From a virus, in IMG/VR virus record IMGVR_UViG_3300043449_001484, positions 1 to 64,000 of that record: DNA of 64,000 nt. One strand, written 5' to 3'. Shown here piece after piece: positions 21,170 to 30,736 of the stretch. The number at the start of each line of letters is the position of its first letter. The first letter of the stretch is position 1. The notes beneath the pieces are model-generated. The model made no database searches, was not told the origin of the DNA, and saw only the letters and a list, made by a program, of their open reading frames with translations. A program made the position numbers and the translations under genes.

Positions 21170-24100
21170 ACCCTCCACCTGCGGGTTGTGGGCCCACAGA
21201 TTGCGGTCCACCCCCACCAAGATTTAGCCCGGGGATACCTTTCGTAGGAACCGTAGTTGGCTGACGACGAGGTGTGACGCTCCGCTGAACCGGTGGCGCT
21301 TGAACCGTGGGCTCTGGAGCGGGTTCTTCAAAACGCTCGTAATTTAGCCCGGCAGCGGTCAAATACGCGTGCATTTGACGAGCCAAACGCAGTTGTTCGC
21401 CTTCTGTGACGCCTTTGCGCAAGAGCAAGGCCATCATCTGCGGGTCTTTGGTGGCCTCCTCAATGATGCCGCGAACCAAAAGCATCGGGGATTTGTCAAA
21501 AATTTGACGCATGTACTTCGAGCCTGCAGATGCTGCAATTAGGGATCCCGGGCCGCTGCCAGAAACACCCGTGCCGATACGGGAACCAACCACCCGCAAT
21601 GCTAGTTCAGTAGCCGCATCCGCACCTTGTACTACACCCTCCAACAATCGACGGTCATCCATGGATTGTTCTACCCGTTTCATCGGGTTAATAATGCGTT
21701 TAAGGTTTTTCCCTTCAGAAAGGGACATTACGCCTTGGGAACGAAGGAGGTTGTAAATAGAGGGTTGATCTTTTGCAAGTGGCTTAAAGAAAGCATCCTC
21801 AAAAGCCTGAGCACTAAAGCCCTTGTCTCCACCTGCCTTAGTGAAGGCATAATCGTAAAGGCTAGACTTTAACCCTGCTACTGCATCTGGCCCGCCCGCT
21901 TTGGCGAGCTTTGTGATGTTGCTGAGACTCTTAATGGGAAAGCGGCTGTTTAAGGCGTCCGCTACCGCCATCGTCGGCGACTCAAACTTTAATATTTGTG
22001 CAAATGCCGTCTGATTGCGCAGATTCTTTTGCATGACGCTGTTGCCAGATAGTGTGGCTTTCAGTGCGTTTTCTGCTTTCACAACGCTAGATAAATCGTC
22101 CGTAATCTGCAGTTTATCTAACAGCGGTTTTTGCTTTTCTACGAAACGTGTGAGACGAGAAACGCTCACCCGTCCAGTGTTGGGGTCGATTGTCTCAGCT
22201 GCTGCAAGGCGAAGAATGCGTTCTTGTGCGTCACGGATAGATACAACACGACCTTCAGATAAGTCAGCTAAGGGCTTCAAGGATTGGGCTTGAGCACTGT
22301 CACGACCAAATTTATTAACCGCATCATCATACTGACGACGCAACATGCCTACAGCATCTTCAATATCCGCCATACGCATGGCAGTAAGGTCATTATTAGC
22401 ACCAAAGGCACGTTGCACTAGCACCTCTGGAGGCAAAGCCGGTGCTCCAGTTGCCTTCTTCGCGAGCATTTCACCTGCAAAGCTACGGGTAAAATAATCG
22501 TTCAAAACACGAGAAAAATCACGAGCCTCGTTTAACTTTGAAGACTGTACTTTTGATAAGTCTTGCAACATGCCATCGGCTAATGAACCATAGAACCGTG
22601 TTTCGCTGTTCTCTCCTCTAACAGAAGCTTGACGCGATAAGTCTAAAAGATTGGAGCGAAGATTAACTAGATCAGGGAGTTCCGTTTCTTTTATTTTTGG
22701 CAAAAAAGAACTAGGGATCTTACCCGTTTCAGCAAACTCTGTTGTGTATTTCCCTTGCCGATACAGTGCAATAGCCTTGTCATCGATGCCTATACGAGAC
22801 ATAACGTCTTTAACAATCTTTGGCACTGTATCTTTATAGATGACTGGGTCAAGTTGAATCACTTCATCCAAAAACTTTTGTCCCGTATTAGTAGGAGCAA
22901 CAACAGGATACTTAACACGTGTGACTTCTTTTGTGGTGGTTAAAGGCTTACCACCCGGTCCCAATATTTTACTTGGCACACGTTCAGTAGATGTCACAAC
23001 AGAAGGGGTGCTGAGGCTATTTATAGCGTTGTCCCAAAGAAAACGCTCATGTTTACGGGCATCCGACAGTGATTCATAAGTCGCATCGCGAACGATCTCC
23101 CCAATCTGCTGACGCGCTTCAGGAGTGTCTTTGCTAATGTTACGAATCTTTTGTGCTGCATTGGCCAAGGCAATGCCTTGACGATTGTCGAGCATGGCAC
23201 TAAACGCCTCTTGCCGCAATTGTGCAGCGGCACGAAGTGCCTGAGGCGTTCCTATGTCACTCAAGTTTTTAGCAAGAAGTTCATAAGCAGTTAGCGTCGT
23301 TTTGGCTTGTTCTGCAATCTCGCCGCCATATTTGGCATTACCTGTTGCAAGCGTGTTTTCAAGAACACTTAAAGCACGTGAGCCGGTCTTTTGTGCTGCA
23401 GTAGGTTGTGCTCCTCTGGGTAAGTTTGCCTCTAGCGCACGAATAACCTTATCAATATCTTCTCCAGAATCCTGCAAAATAGAATAGAGCTTATTTGCAG
23501 CACGTGCTTCTTTTGCGTCCTTAGAAAAGGCAGACATAACATTTCCTGCCAATGCTTTGGCAGAACCAAGGTGTATGAATAGCCTTGAAGGCGCAAGCAC
23601 GCCTCCAGTAACTTCTGCTAAAAGCCTTGTGCCGGGTTCCCCGGGCGCAGTCTGTTCTGCAACTCCTGCACCAGCACCGGCACCCGCCCCAGAAACGACC
23701 TCTGCGGTCAGGAAGGATTTTGGATATTGCTGGGCTGTTCTGCCCATTCCTGCTAATACGTCAGTAAAAAAGCGTGAAGCACGTGCAGCCCCCTCCATGC
23801 CAAATTTTGCGGCAACGGGAATAGATAAACGAATAGCTTGAGATAAACGCTCTGCTTGTGGAACAGGGATGTTAAATGCAATAGGAGCCAACGCAATCGT
23901 ATCGCCCCATGTCTTACCGCCTTCACGATAAGGTACTAAATCCTGACGCGAAACACCGGGATATTTAATATCAAAGTTGTCCCCTAATAGGCTACCCACG
24001 CCTATTCCCACCATAGTGCCACCTGCAACCCCTAAAGGCGCATAAGAACCCATATAGGGAGCTGCTGCCATACCTGCACGAAAACCAACTATTCCACCTG

Positions 24101-24365
24101 TTGTTGCAGGAGCAGTACGCGTCATTCCCTCAAGCAGGCCATAGCCTACTTCAGTCGCCTTTTCTCCAACAGTAGGTTCTCCAGCTCCGGAAATAGTTTC
24201 CAAAGTTTCAGGTAGTCCCGTAATGGGATTGATCGCGCCTTGCACACCCCCTGTAGACGCAGGAGCTACACCTGTTGGAGGTGCACCACTCAATAGTTCG
24301 GATGCGCGACCCGCCCCGCCGGGGGCAGACAAAGCTTCTAACTGTCTTTGGATATCATCAGCCAT
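21117..24365 (-). CDS. Large internal virion protein candidate (1082 aa)
   Basis: A 1082-residue protein with a Gly/Ala-rich hydrophobic region near residues 75-135 (GGIVGFRAGMAAAPYMG, GVAGGTMVGIGVGSLLG), a second Gly/Ala segment (VVSGAGAGAGAGVAEQ), then a long helical body. The Pro/Thr-rich C-terminus (VTPRRQPTTVPTKGIPG) looks disordered. Size, composition and place among virion genes fit an ejection or internal core protein of a podovirus. No enzymatic motif is visible. It starts by TAATG overlap with the upstream gene. Confidence 0.6.
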   Translation of the reverse strand: MADDIQRQLEALSAPGGAGRASELLSGAPPTGVAPASTGGVQGAINPITGLPETLETISGAGEPTVGEKATEVGYGLLEGMTRTAPATTGGIVGFRAGMAAAPYMGSYAPLGVAGGTMVGIGVGSLLGDNFDIKYPGVSRQDLVPYREGGKTWGDTIALAPIAFNIPVPQAERLSQAIRLSIPVAAKFGMEGAARASRFFTDVLAGMGRTAQQYPKSFLTAEVVSGAGAGAGAGVAEQTAPGEPGTRLLAEVTGGVLAPSRLFIHLGSAKALAGNVMSAFSKDAKEARAANKLYSILQDSGEDIDKVIRALEANLPRGAQPTAAQKTGSRALSVLENTLATGNAKYGGEIAEQAKTTLTAYELLAKNLSDIGTPQALRAAAQLRQEAFSAMLDNRQGIALANAAQKIRNISKDTPEARQQIGEIVRDATYESLSDARKHERFLWDNAINSLSTPSVVTSTERVPSKILGPGGKPLTTTKEVTRVKYPVVAPTNTGQKFLDEVIQLDPVIYKDTVPKIVKDVMSRIGIDDKAIALYRQGKYTTEFAETGKIPSSFLPKIKETELPDLVNLRSNLLDLSRQASVRGENSETRFYGSLADGMLQDLSKVQSSKLNEARDFSRVLNDYFTRSFAGEMLAKKATGAPALPPEVLVQRAFGANNDLTAMRMADIEDAVGMLRRQYDDAVNKFGRDSAQAQSLKPLADLSEGRVVSIRDAQERILRLAAAETIDPNTGRVSVSRLTRFVEKQKPLLDKLQITDDLSSVVKAENALKATLSGNSVMQKNLRNQTAFAQILKFESPTMAVADALNSRFPIKSLSNITKLAKAGGPDAVAGLKSSLYDYAFTKAGGDKGFSAQAFEDAFFKPLAKDQPSIYNLLRSQGVMSLSEGKNLKRIINPMKRVEQSMDDRRLLEGVVQGADAATELALRVVGSRIGTGVSGSGPGSLIAASAGSKYMRQIFDKSPMLLVRGIIEEATKDPQMMALLLRKGVTEGEQLRLARQMHAYLTAAGLNYERFEEPAPEPTVQAPPVQRSVTPRRQPTTVPTKGIPGLNLGGGGPQSVGPQPAGGGSSREMLKRLFPFDTTIQ

Positions 24366-26329
24366 TATTGCCTCACGCGCAGGTCAGAACCGTTCCACAA
24401 GAACGGCGTACCGGGAGCTAGTTTTTGTACTTCTTTAATCGTATAAATGCGAACAGGGATACCGAGTTTAGGCCTGAAGTTCTCAATTAAGGTTTTAATT
24501 CGTGCATGTTCTTTACGCTGATCAACAGGAATATTCGCGTTCGTGGAATTACGTTCGGAATCACGCATGCGACCTAGTAAGAAATTATCAATACCGATTA
24601 ATTTGTTACGCAATTTCTCCGGATCATCAAAGAAACGTGGTTCGACATTTAGCTCGTTTTCGATAGCTTTACGTTCAGTTTGCGCATATACAGGACTATT
24701 TTGCAAACTCTTCACGAGTTCACGGAAGTCTCCTAAGTAACGTGCGCGTGCCTGTGTAACATCTTTGCCTACGCCGCCAAGGCCGGGAATGCTAGATATC
24801 ACATCTTTTGCTGTAGGGATCGGGCCGGTTAGAACAGGAGTCAACTCCCATAACGTCGGTTGCCTTTTTGCCGATGGAGCTGGCGTAACAGGTTCTTGAT
24901 CCGTGGTCACTGCATCGGTAGTAGGAACTGCACTTGTGCTGACCGGTGCTGCAGCAGGCGCAGCAGTCGGTGCTTCAGCAGGTGCAGCACCTTTCTTACT
25001 ACCTTTAACAGGCGGCGTGGGAATATTCTTGCGAAGGGCCAGTGAATTGGAGACGAAGTCTGGAATTGGTGGATCACGACGTACTACGTTACCAGTGAAT
25101 GGATCCGTGTAATAAGTCGGCTCACTAATGATCGCATACGAGCTCTCAAAGCGGCGATCCATTTCAGGGGGGAGTGCCCCTGCACCATATTCAGGTGCAA
25201 ACTTAGTGACGAAGTTCCATGCAGTGCCTTTGACACCAGACCCAAATCCACCGCTACGTGCGGCTGCTTTGACGATGTCAGCCGACGCTTTGCGCTGTGA
25301 TTCCAACAGTTTGTAGTTGTACTCGCGGATGACTGCAATATCTTTCTCACCCGCTTGCAGTGCCATCGCTTTTAGTTCACGCTCTGCTTTGGACAACTCT
25401 CCTGCGCGTGCACCAATCATTGCAGGCACGTTTTTCATGCCCGCAGCAAAACGACCCACAGGCGATACTCCGCCACGAATCGGACGGCCTTCGGCATCTA
25501 CGCCTGCCGCCACATTCAAGGCACCCGAAGCAATGTCAAACAGCATTTGCGCCTGTGTCATCTGCTTATCAGGTCCCAACAGGCGCTGATACATTGGCAG
25601 ACGACTGGCCATCGCCTGCTCCAATGAAGGAGAGCGTTGAGGCCTCTCCGACATCAAATTAGCCAAATCCTGCTGGGCTTTTGCAACCAAATCTGGAGGG
25701 TAGAAGGCACCTTGGCCCCCTGCGTCTACTAGGGTCACGCCCTCCTCATCGGACCCCTGTTGAAAATGTTGAACAATGCCCCCGTTTTTCATTGAAATAG
25801 GGGCTTGTTGTTCAGCGGCAGCAGGTAGTGATCCAATCCCCCCGGGAGGCGGGGCCTCGGGCATGGGCATCGGAGGCGCGGTCTGTGGCCCTTGGGCCAT
25901 GGCTGCTAAATCGGCTATCCCGCCTGCAGGAGCTGCCATCGGGCCTTGTGGAGCAGGACCTGCCATTTGTGCTGGGGGTTGCGCCATTGTGGCTTGTTGG
26001 GCCAAAACGGGCTGCAAAAGCGCCAAAACTTCTGTAGGCGTCTCTGCTGCCGCGCGGTAGCCCACCAAGTCGGCAAGTTCTTCCACGCGCGCGTCTACGG
26101 AGCGCATGTCGCCTCGCAGGTTGTTCATCAGGATTTCGGGCGAATCAGGACGACGGTCCATCATCTTGCCCATCTCCATCTCGTCGTCTTCGCCCTCATC
26201 TTCCATGTCGTCCATCGTATCGACTTGGTCCATGAAGCCTTGCATGATGCCGACGTTGTCCGCTTCTTCCGGAGGAATAGGCGGTCCTTTCTTTTTGAAC
26301 AACGGCCTATCAAGTACCTTGGATTTCAT
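24365..26329 (-). CDS. Virion-associated protein with disordered N-terminus (654 aa)
   Basis: The N-terminal 200 residues are low-complexity: acidic and Met-rich (MDDMEDEGEDDEMEMGKMM), then Ala/Pro/Met-rich, ending in ISMKNGGIVQHF, one of the repeated GG motifs. A helical middle is followed by an Ala/Pro/Thr linker (about 440-500) and a compact C-terminus with SIPGLGGVGKDVTQARARYL. Two ATGs lie after AGGAGG; I take the second for spacing. Probable internal virion or ejection protein. Confidence 0.6.
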   Translation of the reverse strand: MKSKVLDRPLFKKKGPPIPPEEADNVGIMQGFMDQVDTMDDMEDEGEDDEMEMGKMMDRRPDSPEILMNNLRGDMRSVDARVEELADLVGYRAAAETPTEVLALLQPVLAQQATMAQPPAQMAGPAPQGPMAAPAGGIADLAAMAQGPQTAPPMPMPEAPPPGGIGSLPAAAEQQAPISMKNGGIVQHFQQGSDEEGVTLVDAGGQGAFYPPDLVAKAQQDLANLMSERPQRSPSLEQAMASRLPMYQRLLGPDKQMTQAQMLFDIASGALNVAAGVDAEGRPIRGGVSPVGRFAAGMKNVPAMIGARAGELSKAERELKAMALQAGEKDIAVIREYNYKLLESQRKASADIVKAAARSGGFGSGVKGTAWNFVTKFAPEYGAGALPPEMDRRFESSYAIISEPTYYTDPFTGNVVRRDPPIPDFVSNSLALRKNIPTPPVKGSKKGAAPAEAPTAAPAAAPVSTSAVPTTDAVTTDQEPVTPAPSAKRQPTLWELTPVLTGPIPTAKDVISSIPGLGGVGKDVTQARARYLGDFRELVKSLQNSPVYAQTERKAIENELNVEPRFFDDPEKLRNKLIGIDNFLLGRMRDSERNSTNANIPVDQRKEHARIKTLIENFRPKLGIPVRIYTIKEVQKLAPGTPFLWNGSDLRVRQ

Positions 26330-26337
26330 CATTCCTC

Positions 26338-27570
26338 CTAAAACAAGCCTGCTTTCTTAGCACCCGCAGCAGCGGTTACGCCTGCAATACCCGTAGATAA
26401 GGCAGAGGTTAACGGACTAGGCGTAGGTGCAGTTGTTGAAGTAATTGCGGTCTGTGAACCCGGGGTCTTGGACAAAATATCCGACTGGAACGACAACAGT
26501 TGGAACGGCATCATCCTCTCCTGCATTGCTGATGCGCGTTGTGCATCCAGACGTGCTTGCTGCAATGCCTGCTCTTGTGCGCCGATCTGTGAGAGCAACG
26601 CAACGTCTGCCTGACCCATCTGCTGACCTGCCTGACCCAACTGCGCTTGCTGCATACCCATTTGACCCAGTTGCTGACCCGCTGCACCCAACGCGGCACC
26701 TTGTTGTAGACCAAACTGACCTTGCGTCTGTGCAAGATTGCCAATACCTTGGCCCAGTTGACCGTAAATGTTTGCCTGACCGCCAAGAATATTTGCCTGC
26801 TGAGAAGCAATTTGTGCAGGTAAGAGACTCATTTGTCCCAGTGCCTGACCACCTGCCAATTGACGTTGTTGTTGTGCTTCAAAGCCCTGTTGCGCAGCTT
26901 GCTGTGCCTGCAAGTAGTTTTGTGAGTAATCTTGCAAAATACGCTGGCCCATCACGTCCATCAGCCCACGTGCGGATTCTGCTCGCTGCACGCCTTCACG
27001 CGTACCGCCAAATGCACCAGAACGAACGGCTTGCGCTGCTTGTCCTTGCGAGGCAATGTCCGCCTGACGCTGCATCTCGCGAAGAGCGTTCGCAGTGACT
27101 TGCTGCTGGTAGGGATTCATGTACGCCAACGCTTGCGAAGGATCGTATCCGGCGGTGGCTCCCGGAATCATGGCAGCACCATATTGTGCCATTGGAAGAC
27201 CTTGTCCCGCAGTTCCAGCTAACGCGCCAATATCGCCCGCAACCCCCGCACCTGCTTGATACGCGCCATAAGCTGCTTGCAATTGAGGTTGGATATTTAA
27301 CGCACCAATGCCGCGCGCAGCCTCTTGAGTAAGCTGCTGACCGGCGGTCACACCTCTACCGGCCTCGGTCAAAAACGGCTGATAAGCCCCTACGCCTTTT
27401 TCAGCAAGTTGTGCAGCCTGCAGCTGACCTGCGCCAAGTCCTGCAATCTCGTAAGCAGGAAGCGCAAGAGGTTTTCCAACCTGTTCTTCCGCCGTTTTTA
27501 GAAGCCGTAATCGGGCCTCTTCAATCTTCGGCGCTTCCTGTATGGTTTGTACTTGATATTCAGTTGCCAT
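26338..27570 (-). CDS. Gln/Ala-rich virion protein (410 aa)
   Basis: A 410-residue protein unusually rich in Gln, Ala and Gly. The conserved-looking centre is AYMNPYQQQVTANALREMQR followed by RSGAFGGTREGVQRAE, a pattern I know from phage structural proteins near large ejection proteins. From about residue 230 it has QxG-type repeats (NILGGQANIYGQLGQGIG, GQQLGQMGMQQAQLGQAG). Probably an internal or adaptor virion component; no enzymatic motif. Confidence 0.6.
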   Translation of the reverse strand: MATEYQVQTIQEAPKIEEARLRLLKTAEEQVGKPLALPAYEIAGLGAGQLQAAQLAEKGVGAYQPFLTEAGRGVTAGQQLTQEAARGIGALNIQPQLQAAYGAYQAGAGVAGDIGALAGTAGQGLPMAQYGAAMIPGATAGYDPSQALAYMNPYQQQVTANALREMQRQADIASQGQAAQAVRSGAFGGTREGVQRAESARGLMDVMGQRILQDYSQNYLQAQQAAQQGFEAQQQRQLAGGQALGQMSLLPAQIASQQANILGGQANIYGQLGQGIGNLAQTQGQFGLQQGAALGAAGQQLGQMGMQQAQLGQAGQQMGQADVALLSQIGAQEQALQQARLDAQRASAMQERMMPFQLLSFQSDILSKTPGSQTAITSTTAPTPSPLTSALSTGIAGVTAAAGAKKAGLF

Positions 27571-27573
27571 GAC

Positions 27574-29598
27574 TTATGCCCTCTTTTCCAAGGCTTTCAT
27601 TAACGCGTACATGCGTTTTGCGCCCTTGCGCCGTGATCCTTTGCCCATGGCGCGAACTGCTTTGGCGGTGAATACAAACTCGCCATCCGAGAGCATGGCA
27701 GGGATGGAATCGGATGTGCCTGTGCCGGGGCCATCAATCGGCCCTGTTTTACGCGGATAATGTTGCGTGCCTTGTGCTAAGGAAGCAATGCCCCCTTCTG
27801 CCATACCCACGCGATAGGGTCGCCCGGTAGACGCCGAAACCAAATGAACCTTTGGCGTTATGAGGTAAGGATTACGTGCAAATAATTCGGCACCGCTGAC
27901 CGGGATTTCAGGCTTTGGCGGAGGAGGCACGTCAAACGCCCCGCCCAGATAGGCCGCACCGAGACCTACTCCAGCAATTGGGCCGTAGGTTGCCAGCGTA
28001 CCGGGCAGCGCCGCATCATAGGCGCGTTGAGCCGCAGCATTGGCAAAGGCTTCACTTTTTCCTGCCGCAATGGCCCTGTCATAGGCAACACTGGCAGCTT
28101 GCGATGCACTCTCTTCCCCTGCTTTTTGTATGCCGCTGGGCGAAAGATATTGATTGTAGATATCCTTCGCGCCCTGCATGCCTTGAGTTGCCGCCTCACC
28201 AAACTTACCTTGTCTGACAAGGCTCATGATGCCTTCAGAAGGGGCAGCAGCCGGTGCCGCAGCAACGGCTCCGCCCGGTGCAGTGGCAGAAGGGGCTAAC
28301 TGGTAATCTCCAATGGTCCTTACAGGGGGGACATTAGCGCCCGTCGCTATTGGAGAAGGAGCGTTGCCCACACGAGCCTGCAAGTCAGCACCCGTCATGC
28401 TGTTCGCTCTAAAGCGCATGGCGTCATCTGCGGCACCTACGGCCTGCTCACCGGGAGAAACATTCGTGTAACCGCTTCCTTGTGGTAATCGTGGTCCGCC
28501 CGCTGCAGCAATATCGTCCCCCTGAGCCATAAGGGCCTGTGCAGCCTCGTCACTCATGCCCGCTGTTGCTTGTCCTGCTCCGGGTAAATTAACTCCGGTC
28601 TTTTCTGCTAAACCTTGTGCAAAACTGCGCCACTGCCCGGATACGGTCGTCGGTCCTGTATAAGACCCAGACTGCAATGCTCCTGCGCCGCCAGAGATGC
28701 CCGACACCGCGCCCGCCGTCAAACCGCCGATTGCTCCAGTCTTCAGGGAATCTTTAAAGCTGCCGCCAGCGAGCAGAGTTGAACCGGCACCACCAACAAA
28801 GCCACTGATCGCCGCCACACCCGCTGCCGAGCTCACGCCCAACATACTAGCCGCTGCCGGGCCCAGCAAGAAACCCAGCGCAACCGAGGTAACGATGCGC
28901 CCAACGGTGCTTTTAGCAAAACTGCGGATCGCGCTGCCGATGCCTTTGACCACACTCTTGACCGCGTTGCCCACAGACTTGAAGGCGCTGCCGATGGCAC
29001 TAAACAAATTCCAAAACTCAGGCAAACCGGTTGCCGGGTTGATGCTCCCAGAGCCGCCAGAGCGGCGCAGCATCATCGCCTCCTGTGGCGTGATATGAGC
29101 CAACATGGAGTCGCCATAGCGGCCCAGACTTGCCAGACCACCTGCAATCGGGTTCATGACCATGCCGCCGCCCGCAAAGCCCTGAGCCGTGGGCCCTGAG
29201 ACTTGGTCCAAGGCCATATCCATCGCGGCAAAGAACTCGGGGTCAAACTGGGGTGGCAGGAGCTCCTCAGGGACGCCCTCTGCCAAGAACTGGGCCCGCA
29301 GCTGCCCATAGTTGCCCGGATCGCGCAGAAGCATGTCGATCATCTGCTGAAGCAGATCGACTAGTTCAGGAGGAAGCTGCATGCTACGCAGCATGCCGCG
29401 CAGTTGCATAACCGTCTGTGGATCAACCTGTTCCGCAGCATTTAGCATCTCATTGCTAAATTCCTTTTTCGGAACAGATTGACGAATCTGCTCAAACACC
29501 GCCTCGTCTTCAGGGGTGAGATAACTCTGAGGAGGTTGCTCCATGCCGCCCATTTCCGGCGGCAGAGTCATGATGCCTCCCTGCATCGCGTCAGCCAT
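27574..29598 (-). CDS. Virion protein with GTGTSDSIPA C-terminal motif (674 aa)
   Basis: A 674-residue protein. The N-terminal 150 residues are helical and end in GFAGGGMVMNPI. The middle is a Gly/Ser/Ala-rich, membrane-active-looking region (GRIVTSVALGFLLGPAAAS). The C-terminus has MAEGGIASLAQGTQHY and GPGTGTSDSIPAMLSDGEFV, a motif shared by many tape-measure and large phage virion proteins. Probable ejection protein. The ATG has GGAAAGG upstream. Confidence 0.65.
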   Translation of the reverse strand: MADAMQGGIMTLPPEMGGMEQPPQSYLTPEDEAVFEQIRQSVPKKEFSNEMLNAAEQVDPQTVMQLRGMLRSMQLPPELVDLLQQMIDMLLRDPGNYGQLRAQFLAEGVPEELLPPQFDPEFFAAMDMALDQVSGPTAQGFAGGGMVMNPIAGGLASLGRYGDSMLAHITPQEAMMLRRSGGSGSINPATGLPEFWNLFSAIGSAFKSVGNAVKSVVKGIGSAIRSFAKSTVGRIVTSVALGFLLGPAAASMLGVSSAAGVAAISGFVGGAGSTLLAGGSFKDSLKTGAIGGLTAGAVSGISGGAGALQSGSYTGPTTVSGQWRSFAQGLAEKTGVNLPGAGQATAGMSDEAAQALMAQGDDIAAAGGPRLPQGSGYTNVSPGEQAVGAADDAMRFRANSMTGADLQARVGNAPSPIATGANVPPVRTIGDYQLAPSATAPGGAVAAAPAAAPSEGIMSLVRQGKFGEAATQGMQGAKDIYNQYLSPSGIQKAGEESASQAASVAYDRAIAAGKSEAFANAAAQRAYDAALPGTLATYGPIAGVGLGAAYLGGAFDVPPPPKPEIPVSGAELFARNPYLITPKVHLVSASTGRPYRVGMAEGGIASLAQGTQHYPRKTGPIDGPGTGTSDSIPAMLSDGEFVFTAKAVRAMGKGSRRKGAKRMYALMKALEKRA

Positions 29599-29688
29599 GA
29601 TTTTCCTTTCCAAGATAGCAATAGGCCTTCAGGCGAGGCCGCGCGCCGGGAAAGGACGCGAAATTGCTGGTAATTATGTGGTAAATCA

Positions 29689-30021
29689 TCAGTTCCTGTC
29701 CATCTCTAGATAGCTCAAGTAAAAGTGAACTGTGGACACAGATGATTCAATTTTGAGCACATCCGTGGCCTCCAGCACCAAAGGCACCCCGGAGAAGACG
29801 TCCATCGTGGCATTCGTCGGCAAGCTGTAGCCCTTCAAGACAAAGTATTCCGTTGCCCCGCCCAAGGCATAAACCGATACCGTAATCGTCGCATTGCTGG
29901 CGTTTGCATTCGTAATCCGAAGTGACGACACTACCGCCGAGTTGGCGTCCGGCACCGTGTAGAGGTCCGTTTCCGTAGTGGCACTCGGAATCGCGTATTT
30001 CCTGAAGTATTTATTTGCCAT
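29689..30021 (-). CDS. Small virion protein, beta-rich (110 aa)
   Basis: A 110-residue beta-rich protein (ITNANASNATITVSVYALGG). It resembles small phage structural proteins with an Ig-like or jelly-roll fold found beside tail genes. I start at MANKYFRKY; a six-residue longer frame overlaps the upstream gene. The role is inferred from location and composition. Confidence 0.55.
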   Translation of the reverse strand: MANKYFRKYAIPSATTETDLYTVPDANSAVVSSLRITNANASNATITVSVYALGGATEYFVLKGYSLPTNATMDVFSGVPLVLEATDVLKIESSVSTVHFYLSYLEMDRN

Positions 30022-30025
30022 ATCG

Positions 30026-30736
30026 CTACACCGACACAAAGTTAACTGTTAAAAGCACCGACGGAATCTCCGGACGTGTCGGGCTGGTTCCCGCAGGATA
30101 GTGCTCTAAGTACACATCAAGGCTATCGGACCACCATGCAAGCTCCAGATAGTTATTGATGGGGTCGTTTACCGTAAAAATCCCGGAAACCGCAGGCACC
30201 ACATGCGCCCATATCGTCGAACTCTTCCGCACAGGAATGTCAAAGCGCGTATTACTCAACGCAATATTTGCTCCGGTGTCCTTGGCCCATATTTCAAACT
30301 CCGCTGCCGTGTTGCCTTGGTTAGTAACCTGCAAAGAAAACGTCACCAAATAATTTCCAGCGCAAGGCACGTAAATCTTCGTGTTATCAACGACACGAAT
30401 CCCGTTGCTCACTGCCGGGGCATCGTAACTAATGATGTTCTCGCCTGTGATACTCGCATTAGACTGATCATCATTGGAATTGATCATCGCAAATGGCAGC
30501 GAAATGCCATTCGATAACTGGAATCCCCGGATGCCTCCTGCAAAACCGCCACCCGCGCCACCCGTTCCACCAAACCAACTTTGTGCCGAAGCAATATTCT
30601 CATCTGTCGTAGACGTGTATGTGGCGTTTAACTGCAAAATAACCTGTTCCAAAGAACGAACAAGCTGGTTGAACTGCTCCGGACTGTAGTTCGTCGCAAT
30701 TGCATTCGGCAGACGGACATTATTGATCTTACTCAT
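30026..30736 (-). CDS. Virion protein with C1q/TNF-like jelly roll (236 aa)
   Basis: A 236-residue protein with an N-terminal helix (SPEQFNQLVRSLEQVILQLN), a Gly-rich linker (FGGTGGAGGGFAGGIRG) and a C-terminal beta sandwich (KIYVPCAGNYLVTFSLQVTN, LELAWWSDSLDVYLEHY) typical of C1q/TNF-like phage head or tail fibres. It may trimerise and decorate the virion. It overlaps the upstream gene by four bases. Confidence 0.6.
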   Translation of the reverse strand: MSKINNVRLPNAIATNYSPEQFNQLVRSLEQVILQLNATYTSTTDENIASAQSWFGGTGGAGGGFAGGIRGFQLSNGISLPFAMINSNDDQSNASITGENIISYDAPAVSNGIRVVDNTKIYVPCAGNYLVTFSLQVTNQGNTAAEFEIWAKDTGANIALSNTRFDIPVRKSSTIWAHVVPAVSGIFTVNDPINNYLELAWWSDSLDVYLEHYPAGTSPTRPEIPSVLLTVNFVSV

